Program-made: the position numbers and the translations under genes
The notes under the pieces: model-generated
What the model was told of the DNA's origin: nothing
Seen by the model: the letters and a program-made list of their open reading frames with translations, nothing else
Database searches by the model: none
Origin: PALSA-1004 sp046715035
GTDB lineage: Bacteria; Pseudomonadota; Gammaproteobacteria; Burkholderiales; SG8-41
NCBI GenBank assembly: GCA_046715035.1
Contig: JBKJZR010000143.1
Location: 1 to 10,933 of the forward strand
Direction: 5' to 3'
DNA: 10,933 nt
In this document: positions 1-6,362 of the stretch, piece by piece
Position numbering within the stretch: position 1 is the stretch's first letter
How the letters are laid out: each line of letters opens with the position of its first letter

Positions 1-171
1 AAACCGGGCGCCGCGGCGAGCGAAGCCACGCTCATCGCGCACGCACGCAACGCGCTGGCCCATTTCAAGGCGCCGAAGAAAATCGTGTTCGGGGAGCTGC
101 CGCGCAATGCGACCGGCAAGATCCAGAAGTTCGTGCTGCGCGAGCGCGCGAACGAACTGGCAAAAAGCTAG
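1..171 (+). CDS. AMP-forming acyl-CoA synthetase, C-terminal fragment
   Basis: This is the last 56 codons of an ANL-superfamily (AMP-binding) acyl-CoA synthetase, open at the left window edge and ending in TAG at 169-171. The family activates carboxylic acids to acyl-CoA through an acyl-adenylate in the cytoplasm. The visible part is the C-terminal swivel domain: HFKAPKKIVF (residues 21-30 of the fragment), then GELPRNATGKIQK, which contains the family's A10 signature P-x4-G-K. The lysine of that signature is the catalytic, often acetylation-regulated residue. Substrate specificity lies in the missing upstream part. The acyl-CoA dehydrogenase starts 66 bases downstream on the same strand, so an activate-then-oxidise pair, probably co-transcribed, is likely. 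The family call is secure; the exact substrate is unknown. Confidence 0.9.
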   Translation, partial: KPGAAASEATLIAHARNALAHFKAPKKIVFGELPRNATGKIQKFVLRERANELAKS

Positions 172-237
172 GGTTCATCCGCTCCGCCTGCCGACGCTCC
201 CCTCTCCTCCTCTCTCCTCTCGCCTCACGGAGCTCTT

Positions 238-1434
238 ATGGACTTCAGCCTGCCGCCCCGCGTCGAAGAATACCGCCGGCGCTATCGCGCATTCGTGGCG
301 GAGCATCTGCTGCCACTGGAAGCAGACCGGTCGTCGTTCGACGAGCACGAGAACATCAGCCTGGAACTGCTCGAGCGCATGCGCGCCAAGGCCAAGGCAG
401 CGGGCCTGTGGCTGCCGCAGATGCCCGAGGCCGTCGGTGGTCTGGGCCTCAGCATGACCGGGATCGCCGCGTGCTACGAGGAGATGAACTACTCGATTTT
501 CGGTCCCGTCGTTTTCAACTGCGCGGCGCCCGACGACGGCAATATGCGCTCGCTCAATCAGGTTGCGACCGAAGCCCAGAAGCAGCGCTGGCTGCAGCCG
601 ATTCTCGAGGGGCGGGTGCGCTCGTCGATCGTGATGACCGAACCGGCGCCGGGGGCTGGCTCCGACCCGACGATGATGCTGACCACCGCCACGCGGCGGG
701 GCGACGAGTGGATCGTGCACGGGCGCAAATGGTTCATCACCGGCGCCGGCGCCGCGCAGCATTTCATACTGCTCGCCAAAACGTCGGACGACAAACGCAA
801 AGGGCTGACCGCCTTCCTCTTCGACCGCGACCAGCCCGGCTGGCGCATCGTGCGGCGCATTCCGATCATGGGCCCTGAAGAGCACGGCGGGCATTGCGAG
901 CTCGAGTTCGACGGGCTGGCAATTGCGGACGAGAACCGCCTGATGAACGTCGGCGACGGACTCAAGTACACCCAGATCCGTCTGGGACCGGCGCGACTAA
1001 CGCACTGCATGCGTTGGCTCGGGCTCGCTCGCCGCTCGATGGCGATCGCGGCGGATTACGTGCGCGAACGCGAAGGTCATGGCCACAAGCTGGCCGAACG
1101 CGAGAGCGTGCAATGGCTCCTCGGGGACGCCGCAATGCAGATCGAAATCGGTCGTCTGCTTGTAATGCGCGCCGCCGCCAAACTCGACCAGGGGGACTAC
1201 GCGCGCAAGGAAGTTTCGATGGCCAAGGTCGCGGTCGCGGACGTGCTGCATCAGGCGGTCGATACTGCGATCCAGTTGAACGGGGCGCGCGGCTACTCGA
1301 AGGACACCGTGCTCGAGTGGATCTACCGCTACGCGCGTCAGGCGCGGCTCGTCGATGGCGCTTCGGAAGTGCACAAGATGGTGTTGGCGCGGTCTTTCAT
1401 GGACGAAGGCGGCAATTTCTGGCGTTGGGACTGA
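238..1434 (+). CDS. acyl-CoA dehydrogenase family protein (ACAD10/11-like active site)
   Basis: This 398-residue flavoprotein has full family length. It would oxidise an acyl-CoA to the 2,3-enoyl-CoA in the cytoplasm and pass electrons to ETF. The FAD/substrate loop MTEPAPGAGSD is at residues 133-143 and KWFITGA at 164-170. The C-terminal helical domain carries RGYSKDTVLEWIYRYAR and then LVDGASEVHKM. In that last segment Asp373 aligns by eye with the catalytic Glu of the YEGT motif in medium- and short-chain enzymes. Asp in a DG-x-x-EVH context is known from the ACAD10/11-like branch, so it is probably functional. The ATG is preceded by GGAG at 229-232 with 5 bases of spacing. A pyrimidine-rich stretch (about 195-222) lies between the synthetase stop and this start. 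The natural acyl substrate is unknown. Confidence 0.93.
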   Translation: MDFSLPPRVEEYRRRYRAFVAEHLLPLEADRSSFDEHENISLELLERMRAKAKAAGLWLPQMPEAVGGLGLSMTGIAACYEEMNYSIFGPVVFNCAAPDDGNMRSLNQVATEAQKQRWLQPILEGRVRSSIVMTEPAPGAGSDPTMMLTTATRRGDEWIVHGRKWFITGAGAAQHFILLAKTSDDKRKGLTAFLFDRDQPGWRIVRRIPIMGPEEHGGHCELEFDGLAIADENRLMNVGDGLKYTQIRLGPARLTHCMRWLGLARRSMAIAADYVREREGHGHKLAERESVQWLLGDAAMQIEIGRLLVMRAAAKLDQGDYARKEVSMAKVAVADVLHQAVDTAIQLNGARGYSKDTVLEWIYRYARQARLVDGASEVHKMVLARSFMDEGGNFWRWD

Positions 1435-1454
1435 TCGAACGGGGTAAGAGCGAG

Positions 1455-2213
1455 TTAATCCGGGTTGCGCTGTCGCGAGGCGATCCAGCGATCCATTTTT
1501 GCCTCGAGTATGCTTAGCGGCATCGCGCCGTCTTTCACAAGCTCATTGCGGAATGCCTCGATCGGGCGAATTTCCAAGTCGGCGCGGGGAAAGCAGCCGA
1601 ACAGCCGGGGCAAAACGCCGCTGTTACCGCATTGCGCAGGTCGCCATAACCACGCAGCAAGTCTTCTACGCTGCAGTAGCGCGTCAAGGCAATGTCTGGG
1701 GACGCCGTTATTTCCGCGCGCAGTGCCTTGATTGCGGATTTGATCCGCTCCACCTCGGCTGTTCCCACGTCATAGATTCGTGCGGGCGAACGATCCGTCG
1801 TCGTCGAGCGGCGCACCGCAGACAGTTACATTTCGCGCCCGCCGGGCAGATCGGCGAAACCATGCGTAGTCCGGCAGGCGGGCAGATATTCGGTCGCGAT
1901 GAAACCGCGTAGTTTGCGGTAAGCGGGAACTACCTTTTGCTCGATCGCGGCGACGTATTTCGCAGTCAACGCCCGGCGTGTTCCATCATCGAAGCTTGCG
2001 GGGAACCTTCTGACGGGCCTCATAGAACAGGCTCACCTGCGGGTCGGCGATAATTTGTGCATCGAGCTGCGGGATAACCTTGAGCATGAGGTATCGCGGT
2101 TGTGTCACGCCGCGCGCCACAGGGGCAGTATTTGGTGCAGCCGCCCATATCCATGCCGGAAGGAATGCGAGCACTACTGAGAGCAGAATCGCGGGAAATA
2201 CAGATGCTGTCAC
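1455..2213 (-). pseudogene. degraded DUF885-family gene
   Basis: Fragments in two reading frames match, in order, the DUF885 family (often secreted, predicted zinc-peptidase-like, about 600 residues). A GTG start at 2213 opens a signal peptide (MTASVFPAILLSVVLAFLPA). This jumps straight to TQPRYLMLKVIPQLD, which in intact members lies near residue 190, so roughly 150 residues are missing. SLFYE then continues as PVRRFPASFDD only if one base near 2018 is removed. EYLPACRTTHGF and LPGGREM follow, ended by TAA at 1826-1828 where a Tyr codon is expected. The same frame resumes with RRSTTTD and IYDVGTAEVERIK. One base is lost near 1617, after which LPRLFGCFPRADLEIRP is read. This fuses to the C-terminal signature KDGAMPLSILEAKMDRWIAS and stops at TAA 1455-1457. 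The gene cannot make a normal product. Family assignment is from memory of its motifs. Confidence 0.85.
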
Positions 2214-2614
2214 GATGTTGCCGTCTTTTTGAGTACGAAATAAAGCGCCGCAAGTCCCAACAGAGTCGCCGCCAGGCCTGGGAGTATTTCGGGCGCAACG
2301 TGCTTGATATCCAAAGTGATCAATTTATTGCAGATAGCGATTATGGCGACTTCGACGACGACGTCGGGTTTAACCGCTCCGGAGACGAGAAAAGTTTTAA
2401 CGGATTTCAGTAGTTCCAAGCCGATCAGAATCACGAGAAACAGGCCGAACGTCTCAAATAACCGGTTAATGTCAATCAGAAAGTAAGGGGGCTCGATCAG
2501 TTCCACGATCAGGATCCGGCTCAACTCAAAAGTCCCCATGATCACGGCAAGCAGCAGCATGATAAGGAGCACATAGACAATATATTTTTCGATCCGCTCG
2601 ACCGTTTTTAACAT
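2210..2614 (-). CDS. PsiE-family (phosphate-starvation-inducible-like) membrane protein
   Basis: This small inner-membrane protein of 134 residues resembles the PsiE family. Its namesake is induced by phosphate starvation in E. coli, but its molecular function is unknown. Four hydrophobic helices are visible: about 11-38, 52-69, 84-100 and 110-127. The family-like stretches are EPPYFLIDINRLFETFGLFL (41-60), LIGLELLKSVK (63-73) and a VEVAIIAICNKLITLD segment. The in-frame ATG at 2632 would add six residues, but the ATG at 2614 is preferred because GAGG lies 5 bases upstream of it. The stop overlaps the GTG start of the DUF885 pseudogene by four bases (GTGA), the usual sign of translational coupling. 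The coding region is AT-richer than the flanking catabolic genes, which hints at a separate origin. It appears intact. Confidence 0.8.
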   Translation of the reverse strand: MLKTVERIEKYIVYVLLIMLLLAVIMGTFELSRILIVELIEPPYFLIDINRLFETFGLFLVILIGLELLKSVKTFLVSGAVKPDVVVEVAIIAICNKLITLDIKHVAPEILPGLAATLLGLAALYFVLKKTATS

Positions 2615-2619
2615 CTTGT

Positions 2620-2623
2620 CCTC
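2620..2623 (-). promoter_or_regulatory. Shine-Dalgarno site setting the PsiE-like start
   Basis: On the minus strand GAGG sits 5 bases before the ATG at 2614. The longer in-frame ATG at 2632 has no purine-rich site in front of it. This supports the 134-residue form over the 140-residue form. Confidence 0.6.
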
Positions 2624-2654
2624 TTTTTGCATTTAGGGCACGCGGAAGCTATGC

Positions 2655-2684
2655 CTAGCTGCACAAATAGACTGCGGAATACAT
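2655..2684 (-). other. nine-codon mini-ORF with strong ribosome binding site
   Basis: After the prpD stop, the minus strand carries a perfect AGGAGG (2694-2699), nine bases, then ATG (2684) and the short frame MYSAVYLCS ending in TAG (2655-2657). It lies in the AT-rich gap between prpD and the PsiE-like gene, 40 bases before the latter's start. It could be a translated leader peptide, a relic of a lost gene start, or chance. The sequence has no run of one amino acid that would suggest attenuation. Confidence 0.3.
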
Positions 2685-2724
2685 ATCGATGCTCCTCCTG
2701 GTTCTGGTCAACTCACAAACGAAC

Positions 2725-4167
2725 TCATATCTGTAACAAATTAAAAAACTCGTTGACCGGCATTGCGGCGAGGCGCTTGCGATCGAGGCAAACCTCTTGA
2801 ATCGCGCGCCGCTGTTTCTCGGCGAACACGCGCGCAACGTTCTTCTCGAATTTCTCGATCAGCAGCGGTATCCCTTCCTTGCGCCGCCGGCGGTGTCCCA
2901 GCGGGTAGTCGACCTGCGACAGCGGCGCCTTGCTGCCATCCCGGAAATAGACCTGTATCGCGTTGGCATTGCTGCGCTTCGCGGGGTCGTGATACTCGCG
3001 CTCGAAAACCGCCGATTCAGTCAGGTGCATCTTCGCGCGCAGCGCGTCGATGCGCGGGTCGGCGGCCACGTGGTCTTCGTAATCCTCGGCAGTGAGCTTG
3101 CCGAAGATCATGCCGACCGCCATCATGTATTGCATGCAATGGTCGCGATCGGCAGGGTTGTGCAGCGGACCGGCCTTGTCGAGGATGACCATCGACGAGT
3201 TGTGGCACTGCACGTCGATGCGCTCGATGTCACCAAGCCGGTCCCTGACGAGCGGGTGCAGCCTGATCGCGGCTTCGACGCCGCTTTGTCCGTGAAACGC
3301 GGTGGGATAAGCGATCTTGAACAGCACGTTCTCCATGACGTAGCTGCCGTAAGGGCGCTGGAACCTGAACGGCTTGCCCTTGAACAGCACGTCATAGAAG
3401 CCCCAGGTTTTCGCCGTCAACGCCGACGGATAGCCCATTTCGCCCTTGAGGGCCATCAGCGCGAGCCGCACCCCGCGGCTGGCGGCGTCGCCGGCGGCCC
3501 ACGATTTTCGCGACCCCGTATTCGGCTTGCGGCGATAGGTGGCGAGCGCATGGCCGTCCACCCACGCGTTCGACAACGCGTTCATGATCTCCTCGCGCGT
3601 GCCGCCCAGCATTCGGGTGACGACCGCAGTAACAGCGATCTTGACGAGGATGGTGTGGTCGAGCCCGGCACGGGTGAACCCGTTCACGAGGGCGAGCTGT
3701 CCCATGACTTCGTACGCCTTGATCGCCGCCTCGAGCACGTCGCGCATCTTCAGCGGCGATTTGCCCTGCGCCTCGTGCGTACGGCTCAGCCAGTCGGCGA
3801 CTGCCAGAATGCCGCTCAGGGTATCGGACGGATGGATTACGGTCTCGCCGTAGAACGCATCGTTGTAATCGACCCACCGGATCAGCGCGCCGGTGTTGAA
3901 CGCCGCGTGCACCGGATCGAGCACGAATGACGTGCCCGGCACGCGCGCGCCGTGGGTCACGTGCGTGCCCGGAACGAGGGGTCCGAGCAGCTTGGTGCAC
4001 GCGGGGAATGTCAGGGCCTCGAAGGCGCAGCCCAGGCTGTCGATCAAACAGTAATGAGCGGTTTCGAAAGCGAGGTCGCTCTTGATCGTGAAGCCCTCGA
4101 CGTAGTCGGCTGTATCTGCGATGACCCGGTCGTATGCCGCACGCGCATTGAGGGGTTTCGGGCGCAT
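2725..4167 (-). CDS. prpD: 2-methylcitrate dehydratase PrpD
   Basis: This 480-residue protein is collinear with E. coli PrpD (483 residues, recalled), which dehydrates 2-methylcitrate to 2-methyl-cis-aconitate in the methylcitrate cycle of propionate breakdown. Shared landmarks are TAHYCLIDSLGC (36-47), KLLGPLVPGTHV (59-70), the pocket segment WVDYNDAFYGETVIHPSD (98-115, with Asp100, Asp103 and His112), LDHTILVKIA, NTGSRKSWAAGDA, GEMGYPSALTAKTWGFYDV, RPYGSYVMENVLFKI, NPADRDHCMQYM and the terminal MPVNEFFNLL. Within the pocket segment, FYGETVI replaces E. coli WLAAEWG, so substrate preference could differ. It follows the Bug receptor by 22 bases with only a weak ribosome site, as in an operon. 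No prpB, prpC or prpR is in the window. A related tricarboxylate substrate is the main alternative. Confidence 0.92.
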   Translation of the reverse strand: MRPKPLNARAAYDRVIADTADYVEGFTIKSDLAFETAHYCLIDSLGCAFEALTFPACTKLLGPLVPGTHVTHGARVPGTSFVLDPVHAAFNTGALIRWVDYNDAFYGETVIHPSDTLSGILAVADWLSRTHEAQGKSPLKMRDVLEAAIKAYEVMGQLALVNGFTRAGLDHTILVKIAVTAVVTRMLGGTREEIMNALSNAWVDGHALATYRRKPNTGSRKSWAAGDAASRGVRLALMALKGEMGYPSALTAKTWGFYDVLFKGKPFRFQRPYGSYVMENVLFKIAYPTAFHGQSGVEAAIRLHPLVRDRLGDIERIDVQCHNSSMVILDKAGPLHNPADRDHCMQYMMAVGMIFGKLTAEDYEDHVAADPRIDALRAKMHLTESAVFEREYHDPAKRSNANAIQVYFRDGSKAPLSQVDYPLGHRRRRKEGIPLLIEKFEKNVARVFAEKQRRAIQEVCLDRKRLAAMPVNEFFNLLQI

Positions 4168-4189
4168 GGCATGACCAGGGTCGAAGAAT

Positions 4190-5185
4190 TCATTCCGCCC
4201 GGATGCCGCCGGCCTTGATCAACTTCGCATACTTCTCGATCTCGCGCTTGAATACCCCGGCCAGATGCTCAGGCGTGCTGCCCACCGGGTCGGCGCCGTC
4301 CTTGATCATGAAATCGGCTACCTCGGGCGACTTGATCGCCTTGAGTATTTCGCTGTTGAGTCGCGCGATGATCTCTTTCGGGGTGTTCACCGGCACGAAG
4401 AATGCATACCAGTTATCGGATTCGAAACCCGGCAAAGTCTCGGCCATCGTCGGAATCTCGGGCGCCACGCGCGAGCGCTTTGCCGTTGTCACCGCCAGCG
4501 CACGCACCCTTCCCGCCTTGACCTGCGGGTAGACCGACAGGATGGTCGTGAATATGAAATCGACTTCTCCTCCAACCAAAGCAGTGGTTGCCGGACCTCC
4601 GCCTTTGTACGGAATGTGCGTTACCGGCACGCCGGTGGCCTGCTTCAGCATCTCGATGGTCAGGTGGCTCGTTGTGCCGCTGCCGTTGGAGCCGACATTC
4701 ATCCCGCCCTTGCGAGTGCGCGCGAGCGCGATCAGTTCCTTGAGCGTTTTCGCCGGCACGCTGGGGTGGACGGCCAGCACGAGCGGCGTCGACGAAACGA
4801 GGCTGACGGGCGTCAGATCCTTGAGCGGGTCGAACGCCGCCTTGGGATACAGGCTCACGTTGACCGACAGCGACGCGGTTGTAAAAAGCACCGTATAGCC
4901 GTCGGGGAGTGATTTCGCGGCGAGCTCGGCCCCGATCATGCCGCCGGCGCCGGCGCGGTTGTCGATCACGAAAGTCTGTCCCATGCTCTCGTAGAACTTC
5001 TTGCTGAGGAGCCGCCCCTGGATGTCGGTGCCGCCCCCCGCACCGAACGGGACGATGACCCGCACCGGCTTGGCCGGCCAGGTCTGGGCGAACGCGACCG
5101 GCGCGGTGACGACGAACAGAAGCGCGACCACGCATGCGCATCGCTTGGTTCTCAAGCCTGAATTGGTTCGCGCTTCGTTCAGCAT
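4190..5185 (-). CDS. Bug/TctC-family periplasmic solute-binding receptor
   Basis: This 331-residue secreted receptor belongs to the tripartite tricarboxylate transporter (TTT) class. Such proteins bind carboxylates (citrate for TctC) and deliver them to TctA/TctB permeases. A Sec signal peptide is clear: a basic RTKR, the hydrophobic stretch VVALLFVVTAPVAFA, and likely cleavage after Ala33. The mature start QTWPAKPVRVIVPFGAGGG is followed by DNRAGAGGMIG (75-85), a ligand-loop segment NVGSNGSGTTSHL (163-175) and the family signature HIPYKGGGPA (190-199). It ends in IRAE like the second receptor of this window. It lies between the hydrolase (88-base gap) and prpD (22-base gap), all on the minus strand. 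No tctA or tctB is present. The ligand is unknown; a carboxylate acted on by PrpD is a reasonable inference. Confidence 0.93.
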   Translation of the reverse strand: MLNEARTNSGLRTKRCACVVALLFVVTAPVAFAQTWPAKPVRVIVPFGAGGGTDIQGRLLSKKFYESMGQTFVIDNRAGAGGMIGAELAAKSLPDGYTVLFTTASLSVNVSLYPKAAFDPLKDLTPVSLVSSTPLVLAVHPSVPAKTLKELIALARTRKGGMNVGSNGSGTTSHLTIEMLKQATGVPVTHIPYKGGGPATTALVGGEVDFIFTTILSVYPQVKAGRVRALAVTTAKRSRVAPEIPTMAETLPGFESDNWYAFFVPVNTPKEIIARLNSEILKAIKSPEVADFMIKDGADPVGSTPEHLAGVFKREIEKYAKLIKAGGIRAE

Positions 5186-5218
5186 TTGCTAACCCATCCT
5201 ATGGTTGCTTCAGCGTTC

Positions 5219-5276
5219 AGCATTGGCCCTTCGTCCCTCATCCTTGTCTTTGACCTTCCTTCATCCTTCATCCTCA
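5219..5276. repeat. short TCATCCTT-type repeats between hydrolase and receptor genes
   Basis: The plus strand is pyrimidine-rich here, with a perfect 7-base tandem TTCATCC at 5260-5266 and 5267-5273. Another TCATCCTT lies at 5238-5245, with degenerate copies between. On the coding (minus) strand this reads as GGATGAA repeats, starting within the last bases of the hydrolase gene. It fills most of the gap before the receptor gene. No stable hairpin is evident. Confidence 0.5.
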
Positions 5277-6197
5277 GCCTCTATACACCGGCTCTGGCTG
5301 AGAAAAAAACGCGTGCAGTATATGATAAACCGTCAGGTAGTTGATCTGCTGGAAGCTCGCGTGCGAAATGCCCGGCATCACCGCGAACTGCTTGTCCGGA
5401 TTGGGGAGCTTCCTGAAAAACTCGATCAGGTCGTCGAACCCGGCGATGCCGTCGAACTCGCCGCGCATGATGAGGGTCGGCACCCTGATTTCTTGCGGAT
5501 CGACCACGGGCAGCCGCGAGCACATGTCGACGTATGTCCCGGTCGGCATCGAATCGTCGAGGGCGAGTATGGCATCGGCGAAAGCCTCGATCACCCGCTT
5601 CTCGGCGCAGCCCGGGTGGTCGCGCTCGAAAATACTGTAGACGAACGCGCGGTCGATCGGGCGCCGCTTCATCTTCTGGAACTCCGGCAGTTTTTTGGTG
5701 CGCTCGGCGAGCGTCGGGCTGCCTTTGCCCGTCCACACGAAAGCGTCGAGCGCGAGACGCGCGACACGCTCGGGATGGCGCTGCGCGAACAACGCGGCGC
5801 GCAGCGCGCCAGAGGAGATGCCGTAGACGAGAAATCGCTCGACGCCGCGCGTCTGCATGATGTATGAGCTCGCCGCGGCCAGATCGTCGGCGCCATCCGC
5901 GATGTTCGACGCGATGCCGCGCTGCTTGTCGGAGCGGCCATATCCTTCCATGTCGACCGACCAGGTATCGAAGCCGCGCTGCGCGAACCAGTCCATCGCC
6001 GACGAATGGGGCCGGCCCGGCACGCTCAGATCGAATGTCGGCTGCGATGCCATCGACGATCCATGCACGAACAGCACGGTACCGGGCTTCCCGCCTTCGG
6101 CCACGCCGGCTTTTTCCCACAGAAAGAGCCTGACGCCGTCTTTTTGCGTCCAGTGCTCGCACCCTGTAACGGCGGGCGCAGTCGACTGCTGATCCAT
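5274..6197 (-). CDS. alpha/beta-fold hydrolase
   Basis: This 307-residue alpha/beta hydrolase probably cleaves an ester, lactone or C-C bond in the cytoplasm; no signal peptide is seen. The oxyanion-hole motif is FVHGSS (43-48). The nucleophile elbow is YGISSG (125-130), with Ser128 as nucleophile. A charge-relay Asp is likely at 249 (MRGEFDG), and the catalytic His is at 279 (MPGISHA). The conserved VDMEGYGRSD (81-90) and RHPERVARLAL (140-150) also fit the fold. The triad is complete and the length is normal. The ATG has a good AAGGAA site (6203-6208). It is the first gene of the minus-strand run leading to the receptor and prpD, and faces the aldolase-like gene across a divergent promoter region. 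The substrate cannot be inferred from sequence. Confidence 0.9.
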   Translation of the reverse strand: MDQQSTAPAVTGCEHWTQKDGVRLFLWEKAGVAEGGKPGTVLFVHGSSMASQPTFDLSVPGRPHSSAMDWFAQRGFDTWSVDMEGYGRSDKQRGIASNIADGADDLAAASSYIMQTRGVERFLVYGISSGALRAALFAQRHPERVARLALDAFVWTGKGSPTLAERTKKLPEFQKMKRRPIDRAFVYSIFERDHPGCAEKRVIEAFADAILALDDSMPTGTYVDMCSRLPVVDPQEIRVPTLIMRGEFDGIAGFDDLIEFFRKLPNPDKQFAVMPGISHASFQQINYLTVYHILHAFFSQPEPVYRG

Positions 6198-6221
6198 GTG
6201 GTTTCCTTCGGCAAGAGATAA

Positions 6222-6244
6222 CGCTTAGCCGCGCAGTGTAAGCG
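6222..6244. promoter_or_regulatory. inverted repeat, possible operator
   Basis: The perfect 6-base arms CGCTTA (6222-6227) and TAAGCG (6239-6244) are separated by 11 bases. The right arm overlaps the proposed -10 box of the hydrolase promoter and the left arm covers its likely start site. The position suits a repressor or other dimeric regulator. No regulator gene is in the window, and short arms like these can occur by chance. Confidence 0.35.
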
Positions 6245-6263
6245 CTGCGACAAAGCCGATCAA
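6235..6263 (-). promoter_or_regulatory. sigma70-like promoter for the hydrolase-receptor-prpD operon
   Basis: On the minus strand TTGATC (6258-6263) and TACACT (6235-6240) are 17 bases apart, each matching four of six consensus positions. Transcription would start near 6228, about 30 bases before the hydrolase ATG. Confidence 0.4.
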
Positions 6264-6274
6264 CCGCCCCCAAA

Positions 6275-6303
6275 TTGCCGCCGCGTCGACTCCCCCTTAT
6301 ACT
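6275..6303 (+). promoter_or_regulatory. sigma70-like promoter for the aldolase-like gene
   Basis: TTGCCG (6275-6280) and TATACT (6298-6303) are 17 bases apart, with four and five of six consensus matches. Transcription would start near 6310, which supports the ATG at 6363 as the true start. Confidence 0.5.
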
Positions 6304-6362
6304 TACGCCTCGATGAAATGCGCGCCGCGTTGCGGCCGCGCTCACTTGCAGGCGGAATCGTC

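Noticed and set aside
195..222. Pyrimidine-rich tract before the acyl-CoA dehydrogenase gene
   Set aside because: It is low complexity without a repeat unit, hairpin or known regulatory motif.
2797..3930. Long plus-strand open frame (377 codons) opposite prpD
   Set aside because: It is the antisense shadow of a GC-rich gene with strong PrpD homology, and its translation has no recognisable family features.
5281..6345. 354-codon minus-strand frame overlapping the alpha/beta hydrolase
   Set aside because: It is an out-of-frame, Arg/Ala-rich shadow; the other frame has the complete hydrolase triad and a good ribosome site.
6318..6362. Upstream in-frame ATG for the aldolase-like gene
   Set aside because: It has no ribosome site and lies only a few bases after the predicted transcription start.
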